NCBI GenBank assembly: GCA_943369355.1
Contig: CALRMX020000010.1
Span: 7,336 to 71,335, forward strand
Reading direction: 5' to 3'
Length of the DNA stretch: 64,000 nt
From: UBA7662 sp943369355
Lineage (GTDB): Bacteria > Bacteroidota > Bacteroidia > UBA7662
Positions within the stretch are counted from its first letter, which is position 1; every line of letters starts with the position of its first letter. The notes beneath the pieces are model-generated. The model saw nothing but the letters and a program-made list of their open reading frames with translations, searched no databases and was not told where the DNA came from. A program made the translations under genes and the position numbers. Of this stretch, positions 53,447 to 62,008 are shown piece by piece.

Positions 53447-53936
53447 GGTTATTTTACTCCTTTTGCTGACCACTTCTCTTCAGGGATGTGGTATCTATTC
53501 GTTTAGTGGCGCCTCGATTCCCCCAAATGCCAAAACCATGACGATTGTGCAATTCGATAATACTGCTCCAATCGTGGTTCCTGCTTTGGCTCAAACTTTA
53601 AGCGATCGCATGCGGGCCAAATTCATTGCAGAAACGGGATTAAGATTAGTGGAAAATGAGGGCGACTTGGTTTTTGAAGGCATTATTCAGGAGTATAATG
53701 TTAGTCCAGCAGCGGTTTCCGGAGCCGAACAAACCACTTTGAACCGCTTAACGATAGGCGTGAAAGTGATTTACAGCAATAAGATTGATCCAACATTAGA
53801 TTTCGAAACCGTATTTCGTAGATATGCCGATTTTTCGGCGACGACCGACCTAGCGTCTGTCGAAAATCAGCTAATTCAAGAAATTAGCACTCAGCTGATA
53901 GACGATATTTTCAACAAAGCCTTTGTGAACTGGTAG
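53436..53936 (+). CDS. lptE: LPS-assembly lipoprotein LptE
   Basis: A 166-residue lipoprotein. The signal KYKVILLLLLTTSLQGC ends in the lipobox LQGC. The mature part, 'YSFSGASIPPNAKTMTIVQF' and 'ALAQTLSDRMRAKFIAETGL', matches the LptE family of Bacteroidota, which with LptD inserts lipopolysaccharide into the outer membrane. The start is TTG at 53436, inside the end of the upstream gene (11-base overlap); no ATG precedes the signal, so the TTG is needed. One base separates its stop from the next gene. Confidence 0.9.
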   Translation: MKYKVILLLLLTTSLQGCGIYSFSGASIPPNAKTMTIVQFDNTAPIVVPALAQTLSDRMRAKFIAETGLRLVENEGDLVFEGIIQEYNVSPAAVSGAEQTTLNRLTIGVKVIYSNKIDPTLDFETVFRRYADFSATTDLASVENQLIQEISTQLIDDIFNKAFVNW

Positions 53937-53937
53937 C

Positions 53938-55407
53938 ATGAATATAGACCGACTTATTGCTTACACACGCGACCCATCAACTATTGGGCAAGACGATACC
54001 GAAGGTTTGGAGCAACTGCTTGCTGACTATCCTTATTTTACGGCTGCTCAGCATTTACTTGCCCTAAAGTACCGCAAGCAAAATAGTTCGAGATACAACA
54101 GGCAAGCACAGCGAGCGGCCTGTCAAGCGCCCGATCAGCTGAGGCTAGCCTTTTTACTTGAAGAGCCGCTGGCACAATGGTCAAGTCAGTTAAAAGCTTG
54201 GACCGAAGAAGGGTTAAATGTGGTTCCGCAACTAAAGGTGGTTGAGACGACTACTGCTGAGGTTTCAGCGGAAGATACTGCTACACTTGGTGCTTTGGTT
54301 GAAGAAGCTGTGATTGAAGCTAGCTTTGATGAGGCCTCTACGGAAGCCGTAAGAGATTTAGAACAAACGGTTCTGCAGACTTCAGCGGTAGATACAATGC
54401 AGGTTGAAACAGAAGTACCAGAATTATCAGAAGTAGCAAACGACGAAGAAGAAATAGCAAGCCTGCAAGAGAATTTAATGAGTGCGCAGCAAGAACCTGT
54501 GACACCTGTGGGTGAGAACCTAGAAATTTTGCATGATGAATCGCACCAAGTAGAAGAGCCTGAGGATTCAGGTTCTGGATTGAGCCAAGAAGATTCAGTT
54601 GCCCCAATAAATCCAGTTGAAGAGCCCGAAGAAGAATCGATTACTGTCCCAGAGCCGATCGAACTTGAAGTTGAAGAAAATCGGGTAGAAGAAACACTTG
54701 AACAAGAGGTTGAAATGGTTGATGAAACTAATGAAACCCCAGAAGTTCAAGAAATGGCTGCCATTGAACCTGAAACGAGTTTGGTGGAAGAAATAATGCC
54801 TCCTATTGAAGCAATTCTTGAATTGCAAGAGCTGGATGCCACGCTGGAACTTGATGATTTAACACCTGCTATTGAACAAGAAGTAGTTGTTGAGCCAGAG
54901 CATACCGTTTCATTGAATCATATAGGCATTTCTATGGGGCACGACTTCGTAGCTGAAGAAGACAAAAAAGCGCCAATGGTTGAGCAGGAATTTTTGCGTG
55001 GACGACATGAGCGCAGAATGTGGTTCCGGTTCTTTGCAGGCAAACCATGGCGCGAACAACCAGAAGATGTGCTCGAAGAAATGTATATGCAGCATATGGC
55101 TGGTGACTTTCTGCAAGCCAAATCGGCCGATTTCGAAGAAATTAAAGAAGAGCTAAAGGCTGTTATCAATCATGAGCCTGAGGTGAAACGCGACGTTGCC
55201 ATGGAAGCTGAAATAAGGCGCCTGGCATGGGAAAGTGTATCGGATGAAGAGCTTCCAGCGTCGGAAACCTTAGCAAAGATTTACGAAGAACAAAAAGACT
55301 ATAAAAAAGCATTACGCATCTATCAGAAATTGATGTTGAAATTTCCAGATAGAATGACGTATTTTGCCGCTCTCGTTGAAAATGCGAAATCAAAACTGAA
55401 TCATTAA
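53938..55407 (+). CDS. TPR-like protein with long acidic linker, unknown function
   Basis: A 489-residue soluble protein without a signal peptide. Residues 1-95 form a helical domain ('LEQLLADYPYFTAAQHLLAL'). Residues ~100-320 are a low-complexity acidic region rich in Glu, Val and Thr (runs such as EEPEEESITVPEPIELEVEE), probably disordered. The last ~65 residues hold TPR-like helices ('SETLAKIYEEQKDYKKALRI'). Genes like this are commonly found between lptE and secG in Bacteroidota. A scaffolding role near the membrane is possible but unproven. Confidence 0.75.
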   Translation: MNIDRLIAYTRDPSTIGQDDTEGLEQLLADYPYFTAAQHLLALKYRKQNSSRYNRQAQRAACQAPDQLRLAFLLEEPLAQWSSQLKAWTEEGLNVVPQLKVVETTTAEVSAEDTATLGALVEEAVIEASFDEASTEAVRDLEQTVLQTSAVDTMQVETEVPELSEVANDEEEIASLQENLMSAQQEPVTPVGENLEILHDESHQVEEPEDSGSGLSQEDSVAPINPVEEPEEESITVPEPIELEVEENRVEETLEQEVEMVDETNETPEVQEMAAIEPETSLVEEIMPPIEAILELQELDATLELDDLTPAIEQEVVVEPEHTVSLNHIGISMGHDFVAEEDKKAPMVEQEFLRGRHERRMWFRFFAGKPWREQPEDVLEEMYMQHMAGDFLQAKSADFEEIKEELKAVINHEPEVKRDVAMEAEIRRLAWESVSDEELPASETLAKIYEEQKDYKKALRIYQKLMLKFPDRMTYFAALVENAKSKLNH

Positions 55408-55412
55408 TAAAG

Positions 55413-55796
55413 ATGTATACATTTATCACCATTCTGATCGCACTGGTTTGTGTATTGATCATACTCGTTGTTCTCGTACAAAAGCCCAAAGGTGGCGGCT
55501 TATCGGCTAACTTTAGCGGTAGCAACCAAGTTATGGGCGTAAAACGCACTACCGACGTTATTGAAAAAACCACGTGGATTCTCAGTCTTTCACTTCTTGT
55601 CTTGACGCTATTGGTAAACATTTGGATTCCACGTTCGAACGACGCAAATGTGCCAAGTTCGGCTTTGAAAGAACAAGCTGAGAACGCTCCAGTGAATAAT
55701 TTGCCGAATGCTCAGAATCCGGCAGAAGGTGCTGAACAAGCGCCAGCAGCCGCGGGTCAAGCACAACCTGAACAGCAGGCAAAACCCGCAAACTAA
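55413..55796 (+). CDS. secG: Preprotein translocase subunit SecG
   Basis: A 127-residue inner-membrane subunit of the SecYEG channel. The first segment (TFITILIALVCVLIILVVLV), the conserved loop QKPKGGGLSANFSGS, and the second segment (STWILSLSLLVLTLLV-like) are typical. A ~55-residue Ala/Gln/Pro-rich C-terminal tail is longer than in E. coli but usual in Bacteroidota. It is the last gene of the miaB operon, five bases after the TPR-like gene, and a strong terminator follows. Confidence 0.94.
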   Translation: MYTFITILIALVCVLIILVVLVQKPKGGGLSANFSGSNQVMGVKRTTDVIEKTTWILSLSLLVLTLLVNIWIPRSNDANVPSSALKEQAENAPVNNLPNAQNPAEGAEQAPAAAGQAQPEQQAKPAN

Positions 55797-55816
55797 GTCG
55801 GGTATCTTGAAATAAC

Positions 55817-55848
55817 AACGCCTCAGCTACGCTGGGGCGTTTTTTTTT
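55817..55848 (+). terminator. Terminator of the miaB-secG operon
   Basis: Near-perfect arms AACGCCTCAGC / GCTGGGGCGTT around TAC, followed by TTTTTTTT. Confidence 0.9.
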
Positions 55849-55893
55849 GGATATTCCGAGAAACTGCTCGAGTTGATTAGTCAAGTTCCCGAA

Positions 55894-58800
55894 TCACTTG
55901 ATTAAATAGACCACTCCGTTTAGGAATTCTTTGTCTCGCACACATCCCTCATAGCTGACAATGTAGTTATACGCACCAGCATCTCCTGGTCCCCCAAATA
56001 CACTTCCATCCCAAGCTTCTTGTGGGTTGTTGCTTTGAAATACCAATTGGCCCCAACGGTCGTAAATACGTATGTCGTAAGGGCCGTCATAAAATGTGGC
56101 TGGCTTAAATACTTCGTTTAATCCATCGCCATTGGGTGTAAATGCCGTTGGAAAATAAAAGGTATGGTCGTTAACTGTTACTCTAATCTCTTTAGGTGGA
56201 ACGCTGCAACCATTTACATTCAGGTCGATGCTATATGTTCCGCTATCGGTTAGCCAAACGTTTTCGATGACTAAACGACTTCCATTAAACTGCTGGCCAT
56301 TATTTCGAGACCACGTATAAATGCCCCCTGCTACCGAATCTACTTCGAGTTTAAGTGTATTACCTGTACACAATCTTGTTTTCCCACGAATGGTAAACGG
56401 AGGAATTGGGGGTTCAATTCGAACGAAAATAGAATCTGGCAGACTTCTACACCCATTTTGTATGGTAGTACAAAAATACCACCCACTGTTGTTCCGATTC
56501 GCGTTAGGTATCACGGGGTTTCTTGAACCGCTGCGATAGTTGAGTGGGCCTCGCCAGTCGTAACTCACACCTGCGATGGAAGAAGCGAAAAGCGTGACGG
56601 TTTCTCCATGGCACACCGGGCCGTTTGAACTTAAAACAGGTGTTTCAGGACGTGGGTCGAAGTTTACATGGATATCTTGGCTTAACTGTCCGCAACCGTT
56701 TTGGTGACTCACAGCACAATTGTAGATGCCAGATTCTGTAACGCTGAGTTGATGACTAGTTGCCCCAGGAACAGAAATGCTATTTCGGAACCATTGATAT
56801 TGCACTGAAGCTTGTAATGGAACTTCAAGAACTAGGGGATCTCCCTCGCAAAGATCAAAAGGGCCAGGTCGGACAGCCACGGCAGATGGCGTGGTAAGTA
56901 TGTTTACGGTTATACTATTGGAACTGTCGGAGCAACCTTGTTGATTAGTTACAATGAGTTGATAAGTGCCCGATTGAATTACGTTCAAAGTGTTTGCAGT
57001 GCTCCCAGCTATTACCAGCCCGTTCCTGAGCCACTGAAAGCTAAGATTTGTTCCTGTTGTTGTGGAAGTAAATCGTACTGACTCGCCAGCACAGCGAACG
57101 GTTGAGTCGATGTTGCTGATGCTTACGGTAGGCTGTTGAAAGAGTTGAAGTTCCGTCGCTAGGGAGGTGTCGGAACAGCCTGTAGCTGTATGCGTTACAA
57201 TAACCCGATAAAATCCTGGTGTACTTGTGCTCAAGTTGCTCGTTGTTCCGCCTGGAATTGGAGCACCATTGAATAACCACTGGTAACTTACACCAACTTG
57301 AACTGGCGCACTTAAGATTTGATTGATGCCTGTACAAAATCCGAGAATGCCCGAAGGTTGTATCGTTGCCAAAGGCAGGGTATCTACCAATACATTTACT
57401 GAAGCGCTAGTATCAGTACAACCTTGCAAATCGGTAACCTTGAGCACGTAAGTACCTGATGTAGTAACGCTGATACTGTCGCTGTTTAGAGGCAGTAATG
57501 ATCCATTTCTATACCACTGATAGCTAAGTTGACTGGAAACAGGGCCCCTTAACACGACAGTATCTCCCTCACAAAATTGAGCTGGACCGCTCAACAGCAG
57601 CGTAGCGAGAGGTTGTGGCCGCATTCGTATGCTAACCGTATCGCTTGAATCGCGGCAACCCGAAGCATTTGTGACTACAAGTTGATAATCGCCAGCTTGA
57701 CTCACCGTTAAACTTGAACTGCTTTGTCCGCTAAGTAAAACACCATTCCGCAGCCATTGTACGGAAAGACCGGCAATGTTCAGCGCTTGTAAACTCAAGC
57801 TGTCGCCTACACACAATCTATCGCTGGACAATGGGGCAAGGACAGCAGCTGGTAGTGGATTTACAAGTATGGCTTGACTCAAACTTGTGTCGAAACAGCC
57901 GTTGGAGGTAGTCACGATTACACGATAGGCACCTGACTGTCTCACCGAGAGCGACGGAAACGTATCGTTAGCGAGGATAACATTATTTCGAAGCCATTGA
58001 TAGCGTGATCCTACGATGATGGGAACCTGCAAAGAGGTACTGTCGCCTAAGCAGAAGTTGGTTGGCCCATTGATGCTTACCGTAACGCTTGCTGAAGGGA
58101 ATTGATTTAGTGTAATGGAGTTTGAAGCTGCCGTACAGGTGTTGGTGTCGGTAATGATCAGAACATACTGGCCAGGTAAACGCGCGACTAGGCTGTCGCT
58201 TTGGGCTCCCGGAACGGCTACGCCATTTCGGAGCCACTGGTAAATCAATGAAGTGTCACGATTTGCGCGGAGGATAACGGTATCGGAAGGGCAAAAGGTA
58301 GTCCTAGATGAAAAGATAGAAACCGTTGGCAATGGGTGGACGGTTATACTTCGGGCCAAGGAAGTGTCGCGGCAACCATTTGTGTTGGTAACAATTACGC
58401 GGTACTGACCACTTTGGTTAACAGTTAAATTTGAATTGTTTTGTCCCGCTAACAAGGTGTCGTTTCTCATCCAAGAGTAACTCATACCAGCAGGACCAGC
58501 CTGCAAGTTAATGCTACCCCCCTGGCATATCTCGTTGGGATTGGGCTGCAACAAAACAGCTGCTGTTGTCGGAAAGTTGGCTACACGAATGGTGTCACCA
58601 AAAGCAATACACCCCAGTGTATCGGTTATTCTTGCGACGTATTCGCCTGTTGTTTGTACGGTTATGAAACTATCGGTTGCCCCAACTAGTGCTACGCCAT
58701 TCAGAAACCATTGTAAAGAGCCATTTCCATTCCGGCTTACGCGTAGGGTGGTGCTATCGTGGTTGCAAATATTTAGTTGCGCTGCCACAAGACGTGATGG

Positions 58801-61800
58801 TGCGTTTGGTGAACGGAAAAGCAACTGTTGTATTCTTGAGCTATCGCGACATCCTTGGGTGGAAGTAACAACGAGTTGGTAATTGCCGCTAAGGCGGGTA
58901 GTTAATACAGAATCGGTGTTTGGCAGCAATACATTATTCCTGAACCATTGATAGCTTAAACCGCCAGTCGATGGGCCCACCAATCGCGCAGAATCCTCGG
59001 TACAAAGAACACTATCGCCCAAAAGGTTGAGCGTTGCTGTTGGAGATGGGAACAAACTTAGTGTGGTTGCCGAAGAAGTATCGAAGCAGCCAGAAATATA
59101 CCGCAGGACCACGCGGTACGACCCTATTGAATCGGCCGTGAAGGTGCTATCGGTTGCTCCAGCTATGGGCTGATTGTTACGAAGCCACTGAAAGCTTGCT
59201 AAGGTATCGAAAGGGGCACGGAGACGGACGCTATCTTCTCGGCAAAAAGAAAAAGTACCCGATGGCTGAATGGAAGCAATAGGTGGACTTACCGTTTGCA
59301 CAACAATTCCTCCGCTGCCAGTTGCTCGGCAGTTGTTGGAATCGGTAATTTCGAGTTGGTACGTTCCTGCTGTGGTTACCCGTAATACAGAGTCGGTTGC
59401 CCCCGCAATGACAACACCATTTCTAAGCCATCGGTAGGTATAACCCGCTTGGTGGGAAGCCCGAAGTTGAACGGTATCTCCTAAGCAGACTATGGGCGGG
59501 CTAAACGAAGGTGATATCGTCGTATTTAGTGGTGGCCTTACCGTTACTTGAACCGCTGCTGCCGTATCGGTACAACCAAAGATACTTGTGGCCTCTACCT
59601 GATATCGCCCCGAACTGGTCACAACTAAGACCGTATCGGTTGCTGAGCCTGGTCGAATTGCTATGCCATTTCGGAACCATTGGTAGGAGTTGCCGAATGC
59701 AGGAGCGATACGCAAGCGGGTGGTATCGCCATCGCAACTGCTCAATGAACCCGACAAAACAGCAACGGCAAGTGGTCCCGGCAAAAGATATACTTGCACT
59801 GTATCGGCCGGACTGATACATCCATTCACGCTAATCCGCAAGAGATATGCACCGGTTTGGCTTGATCCAATACCCGCAATGATCGGATTCCGTAAGTTGG
59901 AGCTAAAACCCGAAGGTCCACTCCAGATGTAAGTCGCTCCGGGAACACTGTCGGTCAAAAGGCGCAATGTATCACCAGGACAAAGCGCTGAATCAACCGC
60001 CGAAGCATTTGGCCTTGCGGGAATAGGATGTACGATGACCCGTGTAGTATATAATTCTCCTACACAACCATTGAGCGTAAGTTGAAGCTGGTAAATGCCA
60101 GTATCGCTTAAGCTGGAATTGGGAATTATAGGTTGACGTAAACTGCTACTGAAACCGTTGGGGCCTGACCACTGGTAACTAGCTCCCGCAACTAAATCGG
60201 CGGTAAAGCGAATGGTATCACCAACACAATAAGGGCCAGTGTTATTGATGTTGGGGTTAGCAGGCTTGGGTTTTAAAACTACCAACACAGAATCGTCTTC
60301 ACTTCGGCAGCCGTCAACGATTGTCCATGCCTTATACCAGCCCGTATCGCTGAGTGCACTAATTGGGATCACTAGTTCACGCCCAAGCAGAATTCCTCTT
60401 GGGGTAGTCCAGGTATATTGAGTGGCTCCAACTATGCTGTCGGCCCAAACCCTAAGCGTGTCGCCCTCGCAAATTGGGGAACTTGCACTCGAATTTGTAG
60501 TGGTTTCAACCAGGTAGCGAGCGAAGTCGGAAAAAAAGCCATATCTACATCCAGTTGAAGCACCTCCGTTAATAATTCCCATATGGAACTTTCCAGCAGT
60601 ATTAATCAGTAGTTGGCCACTATTTACAGCAACTTGGCCGGTTGTAAATTCTTTACGTGCATAAACCCAAGCAGAATTGGTTCCTGGAACTGTATCAAAA
60701 TCACTCGCTACCAGTCGGTTTGTATTTCCGTTTAGGGAAAAACTCGACTGGTTGCCATTTTCTGTAAAAACATAGAGCCCAAAGAATTCATTGGTTGTGC
60801 GAGTAAAGCCAACCTGGCTTGAACCAGTACACGCAATAGGGGGCAGAATGGCCATACCTGTTTCACATCCAAAGCCTGAGATGTGCATGAAGTACACGTT
60901 TTTTGTGGCTTGAACGTAAATCTGATCCGAAACGAAGGTGTCTTGAAAGGTTTGCCCTCGATTTAGTACTGTTTGTAAAATGCCATTGATGTAGATAGTG
61001 GTGCTATCGTGCACTGCAAGTATGTATACTTTTTCCCGTATCTGTCCAGCCACTTGATCTAGAAACCCTCGAATGGCAATGTACTCTTGCCCAATGATAT
61101 TGACTGGAATCAACTGGTCGCCTAATAAATCGAAACAGCCACCGCCGTAAATGTTTCCACCACGTACCGAATCATCGGTAATGGTTATAGCGATTTTTTT
61201 GTTAGAGGTTATTCTTGTTCCGCGAAGTGAAATGTTTGCTGCTTGTGATTCAGCTCTAAAGCTGTAGGTCTGGCCCCTGTTTAAGGTAATGGTAACCGGA
61301 GCCATCCCCGAACCTTCTAAATTTGCTGTAGGTGTAATCGTTATTTGAGTGTTGTTTTCCGTTGCTACTACATCTATTCGCTCATGACCATGCACATTGG
61401 GCATCTCCTGCTGTGAAGGGACGAAAAAGTCTGTACCTAATGCATTTCGGCCTTTTAAGGCAAATATATCTGGGTTGTTTCCCGCAGAAATAACTTCGTA
61501 GTAAGCTGTAATAGGTGTTGTGGCCGTAATTAAAAAACCTTTGGATAAGATGGAATTGTGGGGGCGGTTTTCAATGATGTCGAGGTTATTATCGCCGGTA
61601 AAGGTTACTGTATTGGTGCCATTCGCACTTACATTAAGCGTTACAGGTGTAAAACCGGGGTTTGCCGGCATGCTAATGTTCACAGTAGCTGCTTGGCCTT
61701 GAGATGTAACGCGGAATCCAACGGGCCGGTCGCTGTGTCCGACAGCAACCTCTGGCGCAACAAACCAAAATGTCGTATCGGTTTGCGCTATACTTGGATG

Positions 61801-61872
61801 TACCACTAACAGTTGCAAGCTTAGAGCGAGCAAAACAACAAGTGGATTAGTATGGTGCAATAACCTGAGCAT
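55894..61872 (-). CDS. Giant T9SS type B surface protein: IgGFc-binding-like N domain plus 18 Ig-like repeats
   Basis: 1992 residues. A signal peptide of 30 residues is followed, at about residues 31-455, by a region resembling the IgGFc-binding N-terminal domain family ('FWFVAPEVAVGHSDRPVGFR', 'FLITATTPITAYYEVISAG', 'ALGTDFFVPSQQ'). From ~465 to ~1900 run 18 Ig-like repeats of ~80 residues, each with a Y/F-x-W core (YQWLRNGxxIxGAT), a Tyr-Gln-type ending (GxYQLxV) and a Cys near the start (FCxGDS-like). The last ~90 residues are a gliding-motility/CHU_C type B sorting domain (PTAFTPNGDGLNEVF, DRWGQLVFQS). It is a secreted surface adhesin or filament-like protein; ligand unknown. Confidence 0.9.
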   Translation of the reverse strand: MLRLLHHTNPLVVLLALSLQLLVVHPSIAQTDTTFWFVAPEVAVGHSDRPVGFRVTSQGQAATVNISMPANPGFTPVTLNVSANGTNTVTFTGDNNLDIIENRPHNSILSKGFLITATTPITAYYEVISAGNNPDIFALKGRNALGTDFFVPSQQEMPNVHGHERIDVVATENNTQITITPTANLEGSGMAPVTITLNRGQTYSFRAESQAANISLRGTRITSNKKIAITITDDSVRGGNIYGGGCFDLLGDQLIPVNIIGQEYIAIRGFLDQVAGQIREKVYILAVHDSTTIYINGILQTVLNRGQTFQDTFVSDQIYVQATKNVYFMHISGFGCETGMAILPPIACTGSSQVGFTRTTNEFFGLYVFTENGNQSSFSLNGNTNRLVASDFDTVPGTNSAWVYARKEFTTGQVAVNSGQLLINTAGKFHMGIINGGASTGCRYGFFSDFARYLVETTTNSSASSPICEGDTLRVWADSIVGATQYTWTTPRGILLGRELVIPISALSDTGWYKAWTIVDGCRSEDDSVLVVLKPKPANPNINNTGPYCVGDTIRFTADLVAGASYQWSGPNGFSSSLRQPIIPNSSLSDTGIYQLQLTLNGCVGELYTTRVIVHPIPARPNASAVDSALCPGDTLRLLTDSVPGATYIWSGPSGFSSNLRNPIIAGIGSSQTGAYLLRISVNGCISPADTVQVYLLPGPLAVAVLSGSLSSCDGDTTRLRIAPAFGNSYQWFRNGIAIRPGSATDTVLVVTSSGRYQVEATSIFGCTDTAAAVQVTVRPPLNTTISPSFSPPIVCLGDTVQLRASHQAGYTYRWLRNGVVIAGATDSVLRVTTAGTYQLEITDSNNCRATGSGGIVVQTVSPPIASIQPSGTFSFCREDSVRLRAPFDTLASFQWLRNNQPIAGATDSTFTADSIGSYRVVLRYISGCFDTSSATTLSLFPSPTATLNLLGDSVLCTEDSARLVGPSTGGLSYQWFRNNVLLPNTDSVLTTRLSGNYQLVVTSTQGCRDSSRIQQLLFRSPNAPSRLVAAQLNICNHDSTTLRVSRNGNGSLQWFLNGVALVGATDSFITVQTTGEYVARITDTLGCIAFGDTIRVANFPTTAAVLLQPNPNEICQGGSINLQAGPAGMSYSWMRNDTLLAGQNNSNLTVNQSGQYRVIVTNTNGCRDTSLARSITVHPLPTVSIFSSRTTFCPSDTVILRANRDTSLIYQWLRNGVAVPGAQSDSLVARLPGQYVLIITDTNTCTAASNSITLNQFPSASVTVSINGPTNFCLGDSTSLQVPIIVGSRYQWLRNNVILANDTFPSLSVRQSGAYRVIVTTSNGCFDTSLSQAILVNPLPAAVLAPLSSDRLCVGDSLSLQALNIAGLSVQWLRNGVLLSGQSSSSLTVSQAGDYQLVVTNASGCRDSSDTVSIRMRPQPLATLLLSGPAQFCEGDTVVLRGPVSSQLSYQWYRNGSLLPLNSDSISVTTSGTYVLKVTDLQGCTDTSASVNVLVDTLPLATIQPSGILGFCTGINQILSAPVQVGVSYQWLFNGAPIPGGTTSNLSTSTPGFYRVIVTHTATGCSDTSLATELQLFQQPTVSISNIDSTVRCAGESVRFTSTTTGTNLSFQWLRNGLVIAGSTANTLNVIQSGTYQLIVTNQQGCSDSSNSITVNILTTPSAVAVRPGPFDLCEGDPLVLEVPLQASVQYQWFRNSISVPGATSHQLSVTESGIYNCAVSHQNGCGQLSQDIHVNFDPRPETPVLSSNGPVCHGETVTLFASSIAGVSYDWRGPLNYRSGSRNPVIPNANRNNSGWYFCTTIQNGCRSLPDSIFVRIEPPIPPFTIRGKTRLCTGNTLKLEVDSVAGGIYTWSRNNGQQFNGSRLVIENVWLTDSGTYSIDLNVNGCSVPPKEIRVTVNDHTFYFPTAFTPNGDGLNEVFKPATFYDGPYDIRIYDRWGQLVFQSNNPQEAWDGSVFGGPGDAGAYNYIVSYEGCVRDKEFLNGVVYLIK

Positions 61873-61888
61873 ATATTTCCCTCAGGTT
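61862..61888 (-). promoter_or_regulatory. Hairpin holding the start codon of the giant surface protein
   Basis: Inverted repeat AACCTGAG / CTCAGGTT (8-base arms, 11-base loop). On the minus strand the loop GGAAATATATG ends with the ATG, and the 3' arm is codons 2-4. It may control ribosome access. Confidence 0.55.
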
Positions 61889-61915
61889 CAGCTTAGTTTC
61901 AGAAAAGTGCTTCGC

Positions 61916-61935
61916 GTTCTTTGAACACAAAGAAC
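61916..61935. promoter_or_regulatory. Perfect palindrome upstream of the giant surface protein
   Basis: GTTCTTTG-AACA-CAAAGAAC (8-base arms), 43 bases upstream of the ATG at 61872. A candidate operator; no matching regulator was identified. Confidence 0.45.
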
Positions 61936-62008
61936 AGCGAGTAGTTTGAATTTAAGATTAACTTATGAGTTTATTTCGACGAATAAATGAATTTTCTATC
62001 CACACAGA

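Noticed and set aside
54338..54828. Antisense coding regions within the acidic linker gene and repeat-rich adhesin genes
   Set aside because: They arise from biased codon use on the opposite strand and lack any family-like sequence or start context.
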